Shown here: one piece after another, positions 38,901 through 48,344 of the stretch
Numbering within the stretch: position 1 is the first letter of the stretch
Layout of the letters: every line of letters begins with the position of its first letter
From: CAYZJV01 sp049310885
Lineage (GTDB): Bacteria > Spirochaetota > Spirochaetia > Sphaerochaetales > Sphaerochaetaceae
NCBI RefSeq assembly: GCF_049310885.1
Contig: NZ_JBMDYO010000003.1
Coordinates: forward strand, 124,001-188,000
Direction: 5' to 3'
Length of the DNA: 64,000 bases
Program-made: the position numbers and the translations under genes
Notes under the pieces: generated by a model
Told to the model about the DNA's origin: nothing
The model's input: only the letters and a program-made list of their open reading frames with translations
Database searches by the model: none

Positions 38901-40865
38901 TTACTGATATTGCGTGCCAGGTTCTTTTTTGTTAGGGGGGGGGCTGAAGTAATATCCCTGCACCAAATCGCATCCGATTTTTTCAAGGAATTTCACTTGG
39001 GTTTCGTTTTCGACTCCCTCTACGATTACCCGAAGATTGAGCTCCCTGACCACTTTTACCATGCTTTCGATAAATCGGTGCATCTGATTGTGTCCATTCA
39101 CATCCCATAGTAGCGATTTATCGAGCTTTATACATTGGAATGGCAAATTCACCATATACGAAAGATTTGAATATCCTGAACCGAAATCATCCAGATGGAA
39201 TCCTATACCATGGTCGATCAATGGTTGCATTACAGAAAGGGCTTCCTTGAATGAAGCTCCGATGAAGGTGCTCTCGGTAAGCTCTATGTGGATTGATTCC
39301 GGTGGAATCACAAATCGTTCGATGGTATGCAGGATATCCTGCACGACTTGGGAGTCGGCGAATTGAAGCCCAGAAAAATTGATCGAAACGGAGGGTAGAA
39401 TCATATTGCTGGACCGAAATTCATCGATTAGCATACAGACTTGTTCCAAGACCCAACGACCCAATTCGCCAATAATGCCCAGCTCTTCGGCTAGAGGTAT
39501 GAATTCGGATGGAGGAACCTTTCCCAGTTGGCTATCTTCCCACCTGAGTAAGGCTTCGATCATCTCCACCTTTTTTGTACGAAGATTATAGATCGGTTGG
39601 AATTCAAGTGAAAGAGAATCATGTGAGATCGCCTTGAGGAGACGATCGGATAATTTCTGTTTTCGTTGGATGGTTTTGAGTAACATTGAGTCACAATAGA
39701 TCAATTGTCCTTTTCCCCGATTCTTGGCTGTTCGAATGGCATGGTCTAGCAAGGTAAGGGGCTCTACCACCCGATCAGCCTTGTACGGAAGCTCCATAAG
39801 TGCCAATGATGCTTTAATCCGAGTTGAAACACCTTCGACATACCAACTCGAGGAAAATCGATCCAGAACGGATTCGGCAAGATTCTTCCCATGTTTGACA
39901 TCATCAATTATGGCGAACTCATCGCCTCCATAACGATAGAGCTGGCCATGCGGAGCAAGATCCTGAAGACCTTGAGCGATTACCCGTAGATATTGGTCAC
40001 CTCTCTTTTGCCCATAGGTATCGTTTACCAGTTTGAAATCGTTCAGGCTGACTAGCATGACAACAGCTTTACGGTTGAACCTCCTGATATGTTCCAGGTT
40101 TGAGATGAAGCTTTCCCGATTCGGGAATTGGGTAAGATTATCAATCGATATCCTTCTGGTTTGGAAGTTGAGGTAGACCGATAGGATTGCGATCATTATT
40201 GCTGTGCCGGTGAGGATGATTTCTGGAAAGAGTAGCTGGAGAATAATGATAGCAAAAGAGAGTGGTGGCAACCACAATATTACCTTGAAAAAGGTCTGGT
40301 CTAGATACTGCCGTTCAACCCAAATGGCGGTAATAGCGACTGAGATTTGGAATATTGCCACCACGAGTGAAAGTTGGTTCAACGGTCCACGAATATATTG
40401 TGCTTGGGTATCGAAGGAGAATATCCAACCAGTTTTCAGATTCAAGAAGACGACCACAATATAGGCTGCCAAACTTCCGATTAGAATTATGGAAAATAAC
40501 CGGAGACGTTCACGATGTTCAACTGGGGCAAGTTCAAATACGTACAGTAGGATATAGAAAATAAAGAGTACAGGAAGGGGTGGATAAAGGGCAAAATAGG
40601 CTGTATTGACTACCATGTTAATCCATAGGGGAATGGTGTCCGAATAGTAGACGGTTTGGGTCGATAGGATATTCAAAGCTGTGCAAAAGACGGTGTAGTA
40701 GAGGGAGAATCGGAACATCTTATCACGCAAAGAGGGCATGGTGTTTATATCGCGTGAGTTCAATAGGATGATGAATATGACAAGAGCTGCTACTATCTCA
40801 GGAACAATATCCCATTGCATGAATAAATTCTTATCCAACCAGCGGGAAAAAGCAAGCGCTAACAC
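38901..40865 (-). CDS. membrane GGDEF-EAL protein (cyclic di-GMP synthesis and breakdown)
   Basis: A 654-residue protein. Seven or eight membrane helices (about 1-235) precede a GGDEF domain with intact YGGDEFAII and an EAL domain with EALLRW, INFSG, IELTES, LDDFGSGYSNL, IKLDKSLL and VEGVENE, so the catalytic residues of both domains are present. It can in principle make and degrade cyclic di-GMP, sensing an unknown signal through the membrane part. The start codon would be GTG at 40865 with GAGG touching it; a later ATG is possible. The last codons (KKEPGTQYQ) include the second GTGCCAGGTTC copy (38914-38924). Confidence 0.92.
   Translation of the reverse strand: MLALAFSRWLDKNLFMQWDIVPEIVAALVIFIILLNSRDINTMPSLRDKMFRFSLYYTVFCTALNILSTQTVYYSDTIPLWINMVVNTAYFALYPPLPVLFIFYILLYVFELAPVEHRERLRLFSIILIGSLAAYIVVVFLNLKTGWIFSFDTQAQYIRGPLNQLSLVVAIFQISVAITAIWVERQYLDQTFFKVILWLPPLSFAIIILQLLFPEIILTGTAIMIAILSVYLNFQTRRISIDNLTQFPNRESFISNLEHIRRFNRKAVVMLVSLNDFKLVNDTYGQKRGDQYLRVIAQGLQDLAPHGQLYRYGGDEFAIIDDVKHGKNLAESVLDRFSSSWYVEGVSTRIKASLALMELPYKADRVVEPLTLLDHAIRTAKNRGKGQLIYCDSMLLKTIQRKQKLSDRLLKAISHDSLSLEFQPIYNLRTKKVEMIEALLRWEDSQLGKVPPSEFIPLAEELGIIGELGRWVLEQVCMLIDEFRSSNMILPSVSINFSGLQFADSQVVQDILHTIERFVIPPESIHIELTESTFIGASFKEALSVMQPLIDHGIGFHLDDFGSGYSNLSYMVNLPFQCIKLDKSLLWDVNGHNQMHRFIESMVKVVRELNLRVIVEGVENETQVKFLEKIGCDLVQGYYFSPPPNKKEPGTQYQ
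38914..38924. repeat. GTGCCAGGTTC, copy upstream of transposase
   Basis: The 11-base GTGCCAGGTTC occurs here in the same orientation as at 38020-38030, on the other side of the transposase gene, inside the end of the GGDEF-EAL gene. Confidence 0.55.
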
Positions 40866-40918
40866 CCTCGTAGGGTAGAAACTTGACGTTGGAATGAATT
40901 ACGTAAGGAAATTGTTTT

Positions 40919-40935
40919 AATTAAAGCATTTAATT
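40919..40935. promoter_or_regulatory. palindrome upstream of the ABC operon
   Basis: AATTAAA-GCA-TTTAATT is a perfect 17-base dyad just upstream of the -35 box at 40945 and could be an operator or activator site. Confidence 0.45.
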
Positions 40936-40944
40936 TGAATTTTG

Positions 40945-40973
40945 TTGCCACTGGCGATGAAGATTATTATCAT
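40945..40973 (+). promoter_or_regulatory. promoter of the Ugp-like ABC operon
   Basis: TTGCCA (40945-40950), a 17-base spacer and TATCAT (40968-40973), each one base from consensus. The ATG follows 9 bases later, giving a leader of about 3 bases. Confidence 0.6.
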
Positions 40974-40982
40974 ATATGAGGT

Positions 40983-41858
40983 ATGAAAAGAAGAGTTCAC
41001 CATGTAAATTCCCATAGATTTGCATATCTATACATGCTTCCTGCACTAATATTGGCGTATCTATTCAGCTATCGTCCTTTCATCAAGACTTTCGCGAATA
41101 GTTTCTCTTTGGTAGGGCTCTCAGGTAAAATTGTCGAGTTTATCGGATTCGAAAATTTTATCCGTCTATTCCAAGATAGAAATTTTCAGACAAGTCTCTA
41201 TAACACTCTCCGTTTTGCGATCCTGTTTATACCCTTGGATTTAGTGCTCTGTATGGTCTGTGCACTATTAGTATACAAAAAGAGACGTTTCAATGCTTTC
41301 AATGAGACGCTGTTTATACTTCCTATGGCTGTTGCAATGAGCTCGGCAGCTCTGGTTTTCAAAGCGATTTTTAATCCGACTATCGGTGTGGTCAATTATC
41401 TTTTTGGCTTGGCTGTGCAGTGGTTCAATGACCCAGCTTGGGCGATGTTCACTCTCGTATTCCTAGGAGTCTGGATGGCTATGGGACTGGATTTCCTCTT
41501 ACTTGTTGGTGCTTTACGTAGTGTCCCTTCTCAGATTATCGAGGCGGCTGAGATTGAAGGGGCAGGACCTGTGGCGAAGTTCTTTCGTATCCAACTTCCC
41601 TTGATGAGTCCTACTATTCTGTTCATTGTCAGTACCCGGTTACGCGACAGCATGCTGCTCAGTGGACCGGTTTTGGTGATGACGAATGGCGGGCCCTTCC
41701 GATCTACGCAGACATTAGTGTATCAGATGTATATAGAAGGATTTACTGCAGGAAATTATAGTAGGGGGTCTGCAATCGGTGTGGTTGTTTTCGTTCTAAC
41801 CTTCCTCATGATCCTTCTGGCGTTCAGGTTTGAGCGTAGGGGAGTGTTCTACCAATGA
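40983..41858 (+). CDS. ABC sugar/glycerol-phosphate permease, UgpA-like
   Basis: A 291-residue membrane protein with six helices. The EAA loop (IIEAAEIEGAGPVAKFFRIQLP) that contacts the ATPase is clear near residue 188. It belongs to the MalF/UgpA branch of CUT1 carbohydrate importers. The stop overlaps the next permease start (ATGA). The sugar cannot be predicted. Confidence 0.92.
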   Translation: MKRRVHHVNSHRFAYLYMLPALILAYLFSYRPFIKTFANSFSLVGLSGKIVEFIGFENFIRLFQDRNFQTSLYNTLRFAILFIPLDLVLCMVCALLVYKKRRFNAFNETLFILPMAVAMSSAALVFKAIFNPTIGVVNYLFGLAVQWFNDPAWAMFTLVFLGVWMAMGLDFLLLVGALRSVPSQIIEAAEIEGAGPVAKFFRIQLPLMSPTILFIVSTRLRDSMLLSGPVLVMTNGGPFRSTQTLVYQMYIEGFTAGNYSRGSAIGVVVFVLTFLMILLAFRFERRGVFYQ

Positions 41859-42679
41859 GACAGCCTATGAAGAGAAGCGAAATCATCAAATTCATTGTAG
41901 CGACTCTCTTAGGAGTGGTAGTGGTGTTTCCTATCTATTATGCCTTCGCAGCCTCATTTTTTACGATAGGAGAGTTCTCTTCGTATCCTCCTACACTCTT
42001 TCCCTCTACATTCACTCCAACTCAATATGTACGCGCAATCACAGAATCTCCGCTACTGAGGTTCATGTACAACTCTGTCGTAGTAAGTGTAGTTGGGACG
42101 ATTCTGAGAATGATTGTAGCGATACTTGCGGCATTTGCAGTATCCTTTTTCCACTTCAAAGGAAAGCAGGTGTTGTTCTTTATGGTTTTGGGAACGATGA
42201 TGTTGCCAGCCGATGCCTTGATCATAGAAAACTATCTCATGGTGGGGAGGTTAGGATTGGTCGATTCATATTTGGGAATCATGTCCGTATACCTTCTCGC
42301 ACCGGTACAAATGTTCATGCTTCGCCAAAGTTTCAAAACCATTCCTCTTGCCTATAGGGAGGCTAGTGCGATTGATGGTTGTTCTGACCTCACGTTCTTG
42401 TGGCGCATCGTGCTTCCTTTGTCTCGTCCTATTGTTCTTACCCTTTCATTGCATTCGTTTGTGACTATCTGGAATACCTATCTATGGCCTCTGTTGGTTA
42501 CCAACGCTCCACAGATGCGTACGGTTCAAGTGGGAATAACCATGTTAGGTTATGCAGATAGTTTGGATTACGGTCCGGTTTTTGCTGCAATCTCCCTCAT
42601 CTTGCTCCCATCGGTGATCATCTTCCTAGCTCTAAGGAAGTGGATCGTAGAGGGGATCAGATCGGGTGTCGTCGTATAG
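41855..42679 (+). CDS. ABC sugar/glycerol-phosphate permease, UgpE-like
   Basis: A 274-residue membrane protein with six helices and the EAA loop YREASAIDGCSDLTFLWRIVLP (cited by its ends, near 168). It is the MalG/UgpE-type partner of the preceding permease. It is coupled to the upstream gene by a four-base overlap, and 21 bases separate it from the binding-protein gene. Confidence 0.92.
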   Translation: MRQPMKRSEIIKFIVATLLGVVVVFPIYYAFAASFFTIGEFSSYPPTLFPSTFTPTQYVRAITESPLLRFMYNSVVVSVVGTILRMIVAILAAFAVSFFHFKGKQVLFFMVLGTMMLPADALIIENYLMVGRLGLVDSYLGIMSVYLLAPVQMFMLRQSFKTIPLAYREASAIDGCSDLTFLWRIVLPLSRPIVLTLSLHSFVTIWNTYLWPLLVTNAPQMRTVQVGITMLGYADSLDYGPVFAAISLILLPSVIIFLALRKWIVEGIRSGVVV

Positions 42680-42700
42680 ATTATTAAGGAGAATCATACC

Positions 42701-44080
42701 ATGGAACATAAAAAAATACGTGTAGGGTTCATTGTCCTCATCGTGTTATTACCAGCATTGTTGTTTGCTGGAGGAGCCAATGAAATGGCAAACGATACAA
42801 TGCCAGAGAAGATTACGGAAGTTGAATTTTGGCATTATAGTAGTGGTTTACTCGGAGAAGCCATGACTGAATTGGTCGATAATTTCAATGCGACTATTGG
42901 TAAGGAGAAAGGGATTGTAGTGACGGAGGTATTCCAAGGCAAAGCTTCAGATGTCGCTACTAAAGTACGCTCTAGTGTCCAAGCCAATCGTGCCCAGGAT
43001 CTTCCCGATCTAGCTCAAATGGATGCTACTGGTGTCATGGATATCCGGGATTCCGTACTGCTGGTGCCAGCCCAGAAGTTGGTAGATACTGATTCCTCTT
43101 TCTCTTTGGATGACCTGCAACCGGGAACGGTACTCTCTATGACCTACAAGGATGTGATGATCGGGATGCCGTTCAATGCCTCGACTATCCTACTATACTA
43201 CAATAAGGATGCATTCAGAGAGGTTGGCTTGGATCCCGAAAGACCTCCCCGCACGCTCTCTGAACTGGCAGAATATGCTGGAAAACTGATGAAGATGGAT
43301 TCGGACGGTCGTACAGTAGCCCGCTATGGTTTTGCAGGCGTTCCCTCTTCATATGAGCTCGTCTCATGGATAGGGCAGCAGCAGGGAGTTTCGTATCTCA
43401 CCGATAAGCGTAACGGACATGATGGAAATCCAACCAAGGTTGTGTTCGATTCGGATGGAACTATGGCGACCTTCCTGGAGGCTTGGAAGAAGGTCTATGA
43501 GAGTGGTGGCTTGGCTAATATGACCAGTGATGTCAGACAGCAGTTCATCGCTGGTAAGACTGCGATGTTTGTTATCTCAACAAGTTCTCTTGCGACAGTT
43601 CTAGATTCGGTCGGAGATCGGTTTGAAGTCGGAGTAGGGTATTTGCCTCAGGTCAATGAGGCTTCCAATGGTGGTGTGAATATCGGTGGAGGAGCGATAT
43701 TCGCGTTTGAAAATGGTAATGACCCACAGAAGGTTGCGACTTGGGAATTCTTAAAATATTTGATGAGTCCGCAATCCCAGCTCTTCTGGCACCAGAGGAC
43801 AGGATATTTCCCTGTCCATATGGATACGTACGGAATGGAAGAATTTAAGCGACATTTGGAAACAAATCCTCTATTCAAAGTCGCCATAGATCAGGTGGAT
43901 GAAAGCGACCCAAGGATCCAGAGCGTGTGGTGGCCGAATAGTTATCAAGCCTACTATGAGATCCAGAACACGATAATCGAGATGTTGGAGAGGGATCTAT
44001 CAATCGATTCTACGGTGCAAAGGTTGGCAGATGTCCTCAATGGATATATGGATGAGTACAACCGACTGTACGCGAGGTAG
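42701..44080 (+). CDS. ABC extracellular solute-binding protein, UgpB-like
   Basis: A 459-residue exported protein with a signal peptide (VGFIVLIVLLPALLFAGG) and no lipobox cysteine, so it is probably free in the periplasm. The fold is the family 1 type, with EVEFWHYSSG at the start and IGMPFNASTILLYYNKDAFREVG (cited by its ends) and GVNIGGGAIFAF later; these match UgpB-like glycerol-phosphate or sugar binders. Shine-Dalgarno AAGGAG. No ATPase gene is present, so a shared MsmK/UgpC-type ATPase encoded elsewhere must power the importer. Confidence 0.92.
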   Translation: MEHKKIRVGFIVLIVLLPALLFAGGANEMANDTMPEKITEVEFWHYSSGLLGEAMTELVDNFNATIGKEKGIVVTEVFQGKASDVATKVRSSVQANRAQDLPDLAQMDATGVMDIRDSVLLVPAQKLVDTDSSFSLDDLQPGTVLSMTYKDVMIGMPFNASTILLYYNKDAFREVGLDPERPPRTLSELAEYAGKLMKMDSDGRTVARYGFAGVPSSYELVSWIGQQQGVSYLTDKRNGHDGNPTKVVFDSDGTMATFLEAWKKVYESGGLANMTSDVRQQFIAGKTAMFVISTSSLATVLDSVGDRFEVGVGYLPQVNEASNGGVNIGGGAIFAFENGNDPQKVATWEFLKYLMSPQSQLFWHQRTGYFPVHMDTYGMEEFKRHLETNPLFKVAIDQVDESDPRIQSVWWPNSYQAYYEIQNTIIEMLERDLSIDSTVQRLADVLNGYMDEYNRLYAR

Positions 44081-44091
44081 GGGAGAAAGGA

Positions 44092-44125
44092 AAGGCTCTG
44101 GGGTTTATCTTTTGCCCAGAGCCTT
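44092..44125 (+). terminator. hairpin after the ABC operon
   Basis: AAGGCTCTGG (44092-44101) and CCAGAGCCTT (44116-44125) form a perfect 10-base stem with a 14-base loop. No T-run follows on the plus strand, so it could be a weak terminator or a 3'-end stabiliser. Confidence 0.55.
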
Positions 44126-44194
44126 CGAGTATCATGTAGTCCGGCAAGTTGCCTTGTTCTGTAACGATCAATGTGCTAAATCGATGCACGTATA

Positions 44195-45484
44195 TTAAGC
44201 GAAAACCTTCTTTGCCGCTTCGTATACAATCGCTACGAGGTCTTCGATCTCTTCAATGTCAGTGCTCGAGAATGCCAATCTAAGATATGTGTTCTTGATT
44301 GAGATGGTTCCTACTCCATAGTTCTCTAAGAGGTAGGTTCTCAACTCTTCGGCATCTCCAGCGCAAACGAAGGACATGAAATAGCCCGAGTTGAATGGCA
44401 GTGGTGTAAGGACAGTTTCATTTCCATATTTGGACAGGAACTGTTTCATGAGCCTGTACCGTTCGCCAATTTGGGCGATTCCAGCCTCTTTTTCCGTATG
44501 GTATGTCTTGCTCTGCATGCCATGGAGAAGGATGGTCTGTGCTGGTTTTGAACACGATGAGACGTTGCCTCGTATTGCTCCCATGGTCTTTTTCACCATT
44601 GCTTCATAGTGGGCATCAGTCAAACCCTTGGAGTTATAGGTAATAAAACCAACGCGGAACCCCCACACCATTTCTTCCTTGGTCGCGGCATCTCCTTTGA
44701 TCGCGAGGATGTTCTCATGGCTATCACAAAGCTTCGCAAATAAAGATTCGCGGCAAATATTGTCCTCGAAAAAGAGCCCGAAATAGGCATCATCGGTGAA
44801 AACGAGTAACTTCTTTCCGGCTTCGGCCTTTTGTTTTAGCATAGCAACAATTTCATCGGCCTCTTCATTTGTGGGTGTATAGCCTGTCGGATTATTGGGG
44901 AAATTAAGAATCAGAGAGACTTGTGGCCCTTCGATGGAGTCGATGGTATCGGCGAGACCTCCAATATTGAGCTTGCCATCGCTAAAGAGGGGGAAAGATA
45001 CTTGTTTTGCTTCGCGCTGTTCGGTGAATACCAGGTTATAGTTGCCCCAATACATGTCTGGGACTATGATCGATTCGCCTTTATCCAGAAAAAGTGATGC
45101 TACGAGACTGATTGCATGGGTGAGACCTCCGGTTACTACAGGCAGGCTCGTTTTCTTTCCAGCCATCGAGGGGTTTTTCTTAACCATCTCCTCAAGCCAA
45201 ACTTTCCGCAATGCGGGATCTCCAGCGGTTGGGGCATAGGGGAATACATCGTCTTTTGAAAGTGCACCGGTAAATTCGGCAAAAATTGAAGGGATGCACA
45301 TGGCTGATCCTCTTTCTGTCGCAATACCGATAGTTGCATTGTATTTGTGTGCTTTCTGCTTCGCCTCTGCTGATTGACTGATGATACCTTTGGGAAAGTA
45401 CATTCTTTTTCCGTAATCGGATAACAACTCGTCTACCAATGTTCCAGCGAGTACATCATTAAGTTCTTTTGCCAATGGATTCAT
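44195..45484 (-). CDS. PLP-dependent aminotransferase, class I/II
   Basis: About 429 residues from the ATG at 45484, which has AAGGAG 6 bases before it; the open frame continues 38 codons upstream without such a site. NFPNNPTGYTP (near 205), TDDAYFGLFF (near 240) and IKGDAATKEEMVWGFRVGF with the PLP lysine (near 270) mark the fold-type I aspartate/aromatic aminotransferase group. It transfers an amino group between an amino acid and a 2-oxo acid; the specificity is unclear. The gene is divergent from a dicarboxylate/amino-acid symporter gene, which may supply its substrate. Confidence 0.9.
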   Translation of the reverse strand: MNPLAKELNDVLAGTLVDELLSDYGKRMYFPKGIISQSAEAKQKAHKYNATIGIATERGSAMCIPSIFAEFTGALSKDDVFPYAPTAGDPALRKVWLEEMVKKNPSMAGKKTSLPVVTGGLTHAISLVASLFLDKGESIIVPDMYWGNYNLVFTEQREAKQVSFPLFSDGKLNIGGLADTIDSIEGPQVSLILNFPNNPTGYTPTNEEADEIVAMLKQKAEAGKKLLVFTDDAYFGLFFEDNICRESLFAKLCDSHENILAIKGDAATKEEMVWGFRVGFITYNSKGLTDAHYEAMVKKTMGAIRGNVSSCSKPAQTILLHGMQSKTYHTEKEAGIAQIGERYRLMKQFLSKYGNETVLTPLPFNSGYFMSFVCAGDAEELRTYLLENYGVGTISIKNTYLRLAFSSTDIEEIEDLVAIVYEAAKKVFA

Positions 45485-45717
45485 ATCCCGCTCCTTCTTG
45501 TGCATGATACGACCATCATAACCGGGCAATATGGTTTCGTGAAGTCCGAACTGCCCAAAAAGTGGTGTGAGAGGGCACAATTCTGTTTTATATGACACGT
45601 TTGGATAAATTTTTGTTTCAAAATCGGATACGCTGGTGTACTCTAACTAATAGATGATGTGACCGTCAGGATCGCTGGGTCCGAAAGTACGGCCAAATAC
45701 CAAAAAAGGAGAGTATT

Positions 45718-47013
45718 ATGGGAGATCAACAAAAGGCGCCCGTGAAAAAGGGGATTCTAGGTTGGTATTTCAATTTCAACCTGTTATATAGGATTCTTAT
45801 CGGGTTGGTGCTTGGTGCATTGTTGGGGATTATTTTTGGTCAGAAGATTTTGTGGGTTGCTCCATTCGGAGCTTTGTTCGTACGATTGTTGAAAATGATT
45901 ATGATGCCAATCATCCTATCTACACTGGTTGTTGGAGCATCTTCGATCAGTCCTGCCACTTTGGGTAAGGTGGGAATCCGGGTTATCTTATTCTACTTGT
46001 TGACATCGGCTTTCGCCGTATTCGTAGGATTGATGATGGGAACAATTTTCCAGCCAAGTGCAGAGATGGCTACATTGGCATCCGAAGCTGCTGGTAAGGC
46101 TGCTGCCGATATTCCTCTTTCTCAAACCCTGATCAATATCGTTCCAACGAGTGTTGCCCAGGCTGTAGTGAATGAAACGGTACTCCAGGTCATCTTCTTT
46201 GCTATTATCTTTGGTATTGGAGTATCCTATCTTCGTATCAGTAAGGATGATCGGCTTCAGAAGGCAGGAGAGGCCATCTACATGGTTTTCGACGGTACAG
46301 CCGAAGTTATGATGCGCATGGTGACAGCGATCATGCAGTATGCACCTATTGGAGTCCTGGCTTTGGTAGCCGAGGTTTTCGCAAAACAGGGAGCGAATGT
46401 AGCCGGATCATTGGCTATCGTCACCCTAGCCTGTTTCTCTGGCTATATTATCCATATCGTGTTGGTCTATGGTGGTTTGCTCAAATTAAACAAGTTGAGC
46501 ATACGGCGCTTCTTCAAGGATGCGAAGGATCCATTCATTACGGCATTTGTAACCCGTAGCTCAGGTGGTACCTTGCCGGTTACTATCAAGGCTTCCGCCA
46601 ATCTTGGAATTCCTAAAGATATTTCATCCTTCTCATTGCCGCTTGGTGCGACTATCAATATGGATGGAACAGCTATTTACCAGGGTGTCTGTGCGATTTT
46701 CATCAGTCTAACTGTTACTGGACATAGCTTCACCCTTGGCCAGATGGGAATCATCATCGTAACAGCAACCCTCGCATCCATCGGAACCGCTGGAGTCCCG
46801 GGTGCAGGAGCGATCATGTTGCTTATGGTCCTTGAGGCTGTCGGATTGCCGGTTGAAGCAGGAACTGCCGTTGCCGGTGCGTATGCTATGATTCTTGGAA
46901 TCGATGCAATCCTCGATATGGGAAGGACCGCTCTCAATGTAACGGGAGACCTTACTTGTACCACGGTTGTTGCAAAGGGTATGGGTCAACTCGATAAAGA
47001 GCAATGGGCATAG
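45718..47013 (+). CDS. dicarboxylate/amino-acid:cation symporter (DAACS family)
   Basis: A 431-residue inner-membrane protein. The substrate-site signature FVTRSSGGTLPVTIKAS, the motif LPLGATINMDGTAIYQGV with NMDGT that binds Na+ and substrate, and the re-entrant loop GTAGVPGAGAIMLLM are all intact as in GltP/GltPh. It imports glutamate, aspartate or C4-dicarboxylates with Na+ or H+. Shine-Dalgarno AAAGGAG. It is monocistronic with a good terminator. Confidence 0.95.
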   Translation: MGDQQKAPVKKGILGWYFNFNLLYRILIGLVLGALLGIIFGQKILWVAPFGALFVRLLKMIMMPIILSTLVVGASSISPATLGKVGIRVILFYLLTSAFAVFVGLMMGTIFQPSAEMATLASEAAGKAAADIPLSQTLINIVPTSVAQAVVNETVLQVIFFAIIFGIGVSYLRISKDDRLQKAGEAIYMVFDGTAEVMMRMVTAIMQYAPIGVLALVAEVFAKQGANVAGSLAIVTLACFSGYIIHIVLVYGGLLKLNKLSIRRFFKDAKDPFITAFVTRSSGGTLPVTIKASANLGIPKDISSFSLPLGATINMDGTAIYQGVCAIFISLTVTGHSFTLGQMGIIIVTATLASIGTAGVPGAGAIMLLMVLEAVGLPVEAGTAVAGAYAMILGIDAILDMGRTALNVTGDLTCTTVVAKGMGQLDKEQWA

Positions 47014-47035
47014 TCTAAGATTTCTAGAAACTGAG

Positions 47036-47070
47036 GAGCCAGGTCCCCGAGTCGGGTCTTGGCTCTTTTT
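47036..47070 (+). terminator. symporter gene terminator
   Basis: GAGCCA (47036-47041) pairs with TGGCTC (47060-47065), with further inner pairing through GGTCCCC/GGGTC, followed by five Ts. A standard intrinsic terminator. Confidence 0.8.
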
Positions 47071-47473
47071 AATTACGGATCGGGGGTGGTTGGTTGATCG
47101 CCCAGACAAAAAGCTCGAGGACCCTCCTCGAGACCATTGAAAAGTGGTAGGAGTTTCCCTCCGCCTCAAAAGAGAGCGTGCTGAGGAAAAAACGTTTTTC
47201 ATAGGTGGCATGTTCTATCGTCTCACGTTTCATTTCCACAATATCGGCAGGTGCTCCTAGCGAGGTGGATATGATGAGTACTCTATAGTAGGTCACCACA
47301 AGCATTTTTCTTTTCCCTTGGTGGATCCCGGTTGCGAAGCAATTGATGGTCTCGTAGGGATAAAGCAATTGTGATAGGGGTTTGATCTCGGTTCTGAAGC
47401 CATACAGGTCATAGACATAGAGTTCTTGCATCCGTTGTCTGATTTCCTTCATATTCTGTCTATTGCCTGCCAA
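47069..47473 (-). CDS. PH-domain (YokE-like) hypothetical protein
   Basis: A 134-residue protein. LLYPYETINCFATG followed by GKRKMLVVTYYRVLIIS and a strand-rich C-terminal half is the pattern of bacterial PH domains of the YokE/YvbH type (basal level, then a 'rewritten' gene-specific core). The start is the TTG at 47473: AAGGAG lies 6 bases before it, while the ATG seven codons later has no ribosome site. The function is unknown. It is divergent from the racemase gene. Confidence 0.7.
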   Translation of the reverse strand: MAGNRQNMKEIRQRMQELYVYDLYGFRTEIKPLSQLLYPYETINCFATGIHQGKRKMLVVTYYRVLIISTSLGAPADIVEMKRETIEHATYEKRFFLSTLSFEAEGNSYHFSMVSRRVLELFVWAINQPPPIRN

Positions 47474-47568
47474 TGTTTACTCCTTCATCCGGATACCCCA
47501 TCATACCATGCGGGACACTCTTGTCCAGTATTTCACTGTACGATAGTATCGGATTATCGGAGGATGGC

Positions 47569-48336
47569 ATGGAAGGCGCAATCGGTATCATTGGTGGGGT
47601 TGGCCCCTATGCAGGGGTGGATATCATAAGGAAGATTTTCGACAATACTGTAGCAAAGACTGACCAGGAACACCTGGATCTCTATCTGACCAATCTTCCG
47701 GCAAGAATTGGGGATAGGACGGCTTATCTTCTTGAGGGAGGAGAGAATCCAGTCCAAGGATTGTTTGAGAGTCTGGAAAAGCTGGCAATCATTGGGGCTA
47801 CGGTGATCGCCATTCCCTGCAACACTGCTCATGCACCGGCAATCTATGATGAACTTGCCAAACGTGTACAAAGTACAATTGCGAATCTCAAGTTGCTGAA
47901 TATGGTAGAAGAGACTTGTAACCAAATTTCCCGATGCTATCCACAAGGTGGGAAAATCGGTCTCCTGGCCACCAAGGGAACCCATGCTGTAGGCGTGTAT
48001 AGGCAATATCTCGACCAGTATCCATCTTTAGAACTTGTGGAACCTGATGACGAGGGGAAAGAGCGGGTCCACCAGGCTATTTATGATACGGAGTATGGGA
48101 TAAAAGCAGTATCGCCGGTGAGTAACAAAGCGATTGATGTTCTCCAGAAGGAGAGTGATAGGTTGGTAGAGCGGGGAGTCGATGTGATAATTCTCGGTTG
48201 TACAGAGTTGCCATTGGCACTGCAGGAGGGGATGGTCCGGTGTCCTTTGGTCGATCCTACACTTGTTCTGGCAAGAGCAGCCATATCAGCCATTGCCCCT
48301 GAAAAATTGCGCAATGTTGACTCGTTTTGTTCGTAA
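47569..48336 (+). CDS. aspartate/glutamate racemase family protein
   Basis: About 255 residues from the ATG at 47569, which has GGAGG 5 bases before it; the upstream part of the frame overlaps the control region of the divergent gene. GIIGGVGPYAGVDI at the start, the first catalytic cysteine in IPCNTAHAP (near 82) and the second in ILGCTELPLAL (near 208) are complete. It racemises aspartate, glutamate or a related amino acid without a cofactor. An operon with the HAD and MFS genes follows. Confidence 0.9.
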   Translation: MEGAIGIIGGVGPYAGVDIIRKIFDNTVAKTDQEHLDLYLTNLPARIGDRTAYLLEGGENPVQGLFESLEKLAIIGATVIAIPCNTAHAPAIYDELAKRVQSTIANLKLLNMVEETCNQISRCYPQGGKIGLLATKGTHAVGVYRQYLDQYPSLELVEPDDEGKERVHQAIYDTEYGIKAVSPVSNKAIDVLQKESDRLVERGVDVIILGCTELPLALQEGMVRCPLVDPTLVLARAAISAIAPEKLRNVDSFCS

Positions 48337-48344
48337 AGGGTATC

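Noticed and set aside
38014..38924. A complete IS200/IS605 element with an accessory tnpB gene
   Set aside because: No tnpB-like gene is present, and the flanking genes look intact, so a stand-alone RAYT is the simpler reading.
44165..45598. Long version of the aminotransferase starting at 45598
   Set aside because: The extra 38 residues match nothing in the family, and AAGGAG stands 6 bases before the internal ATG at 45484.
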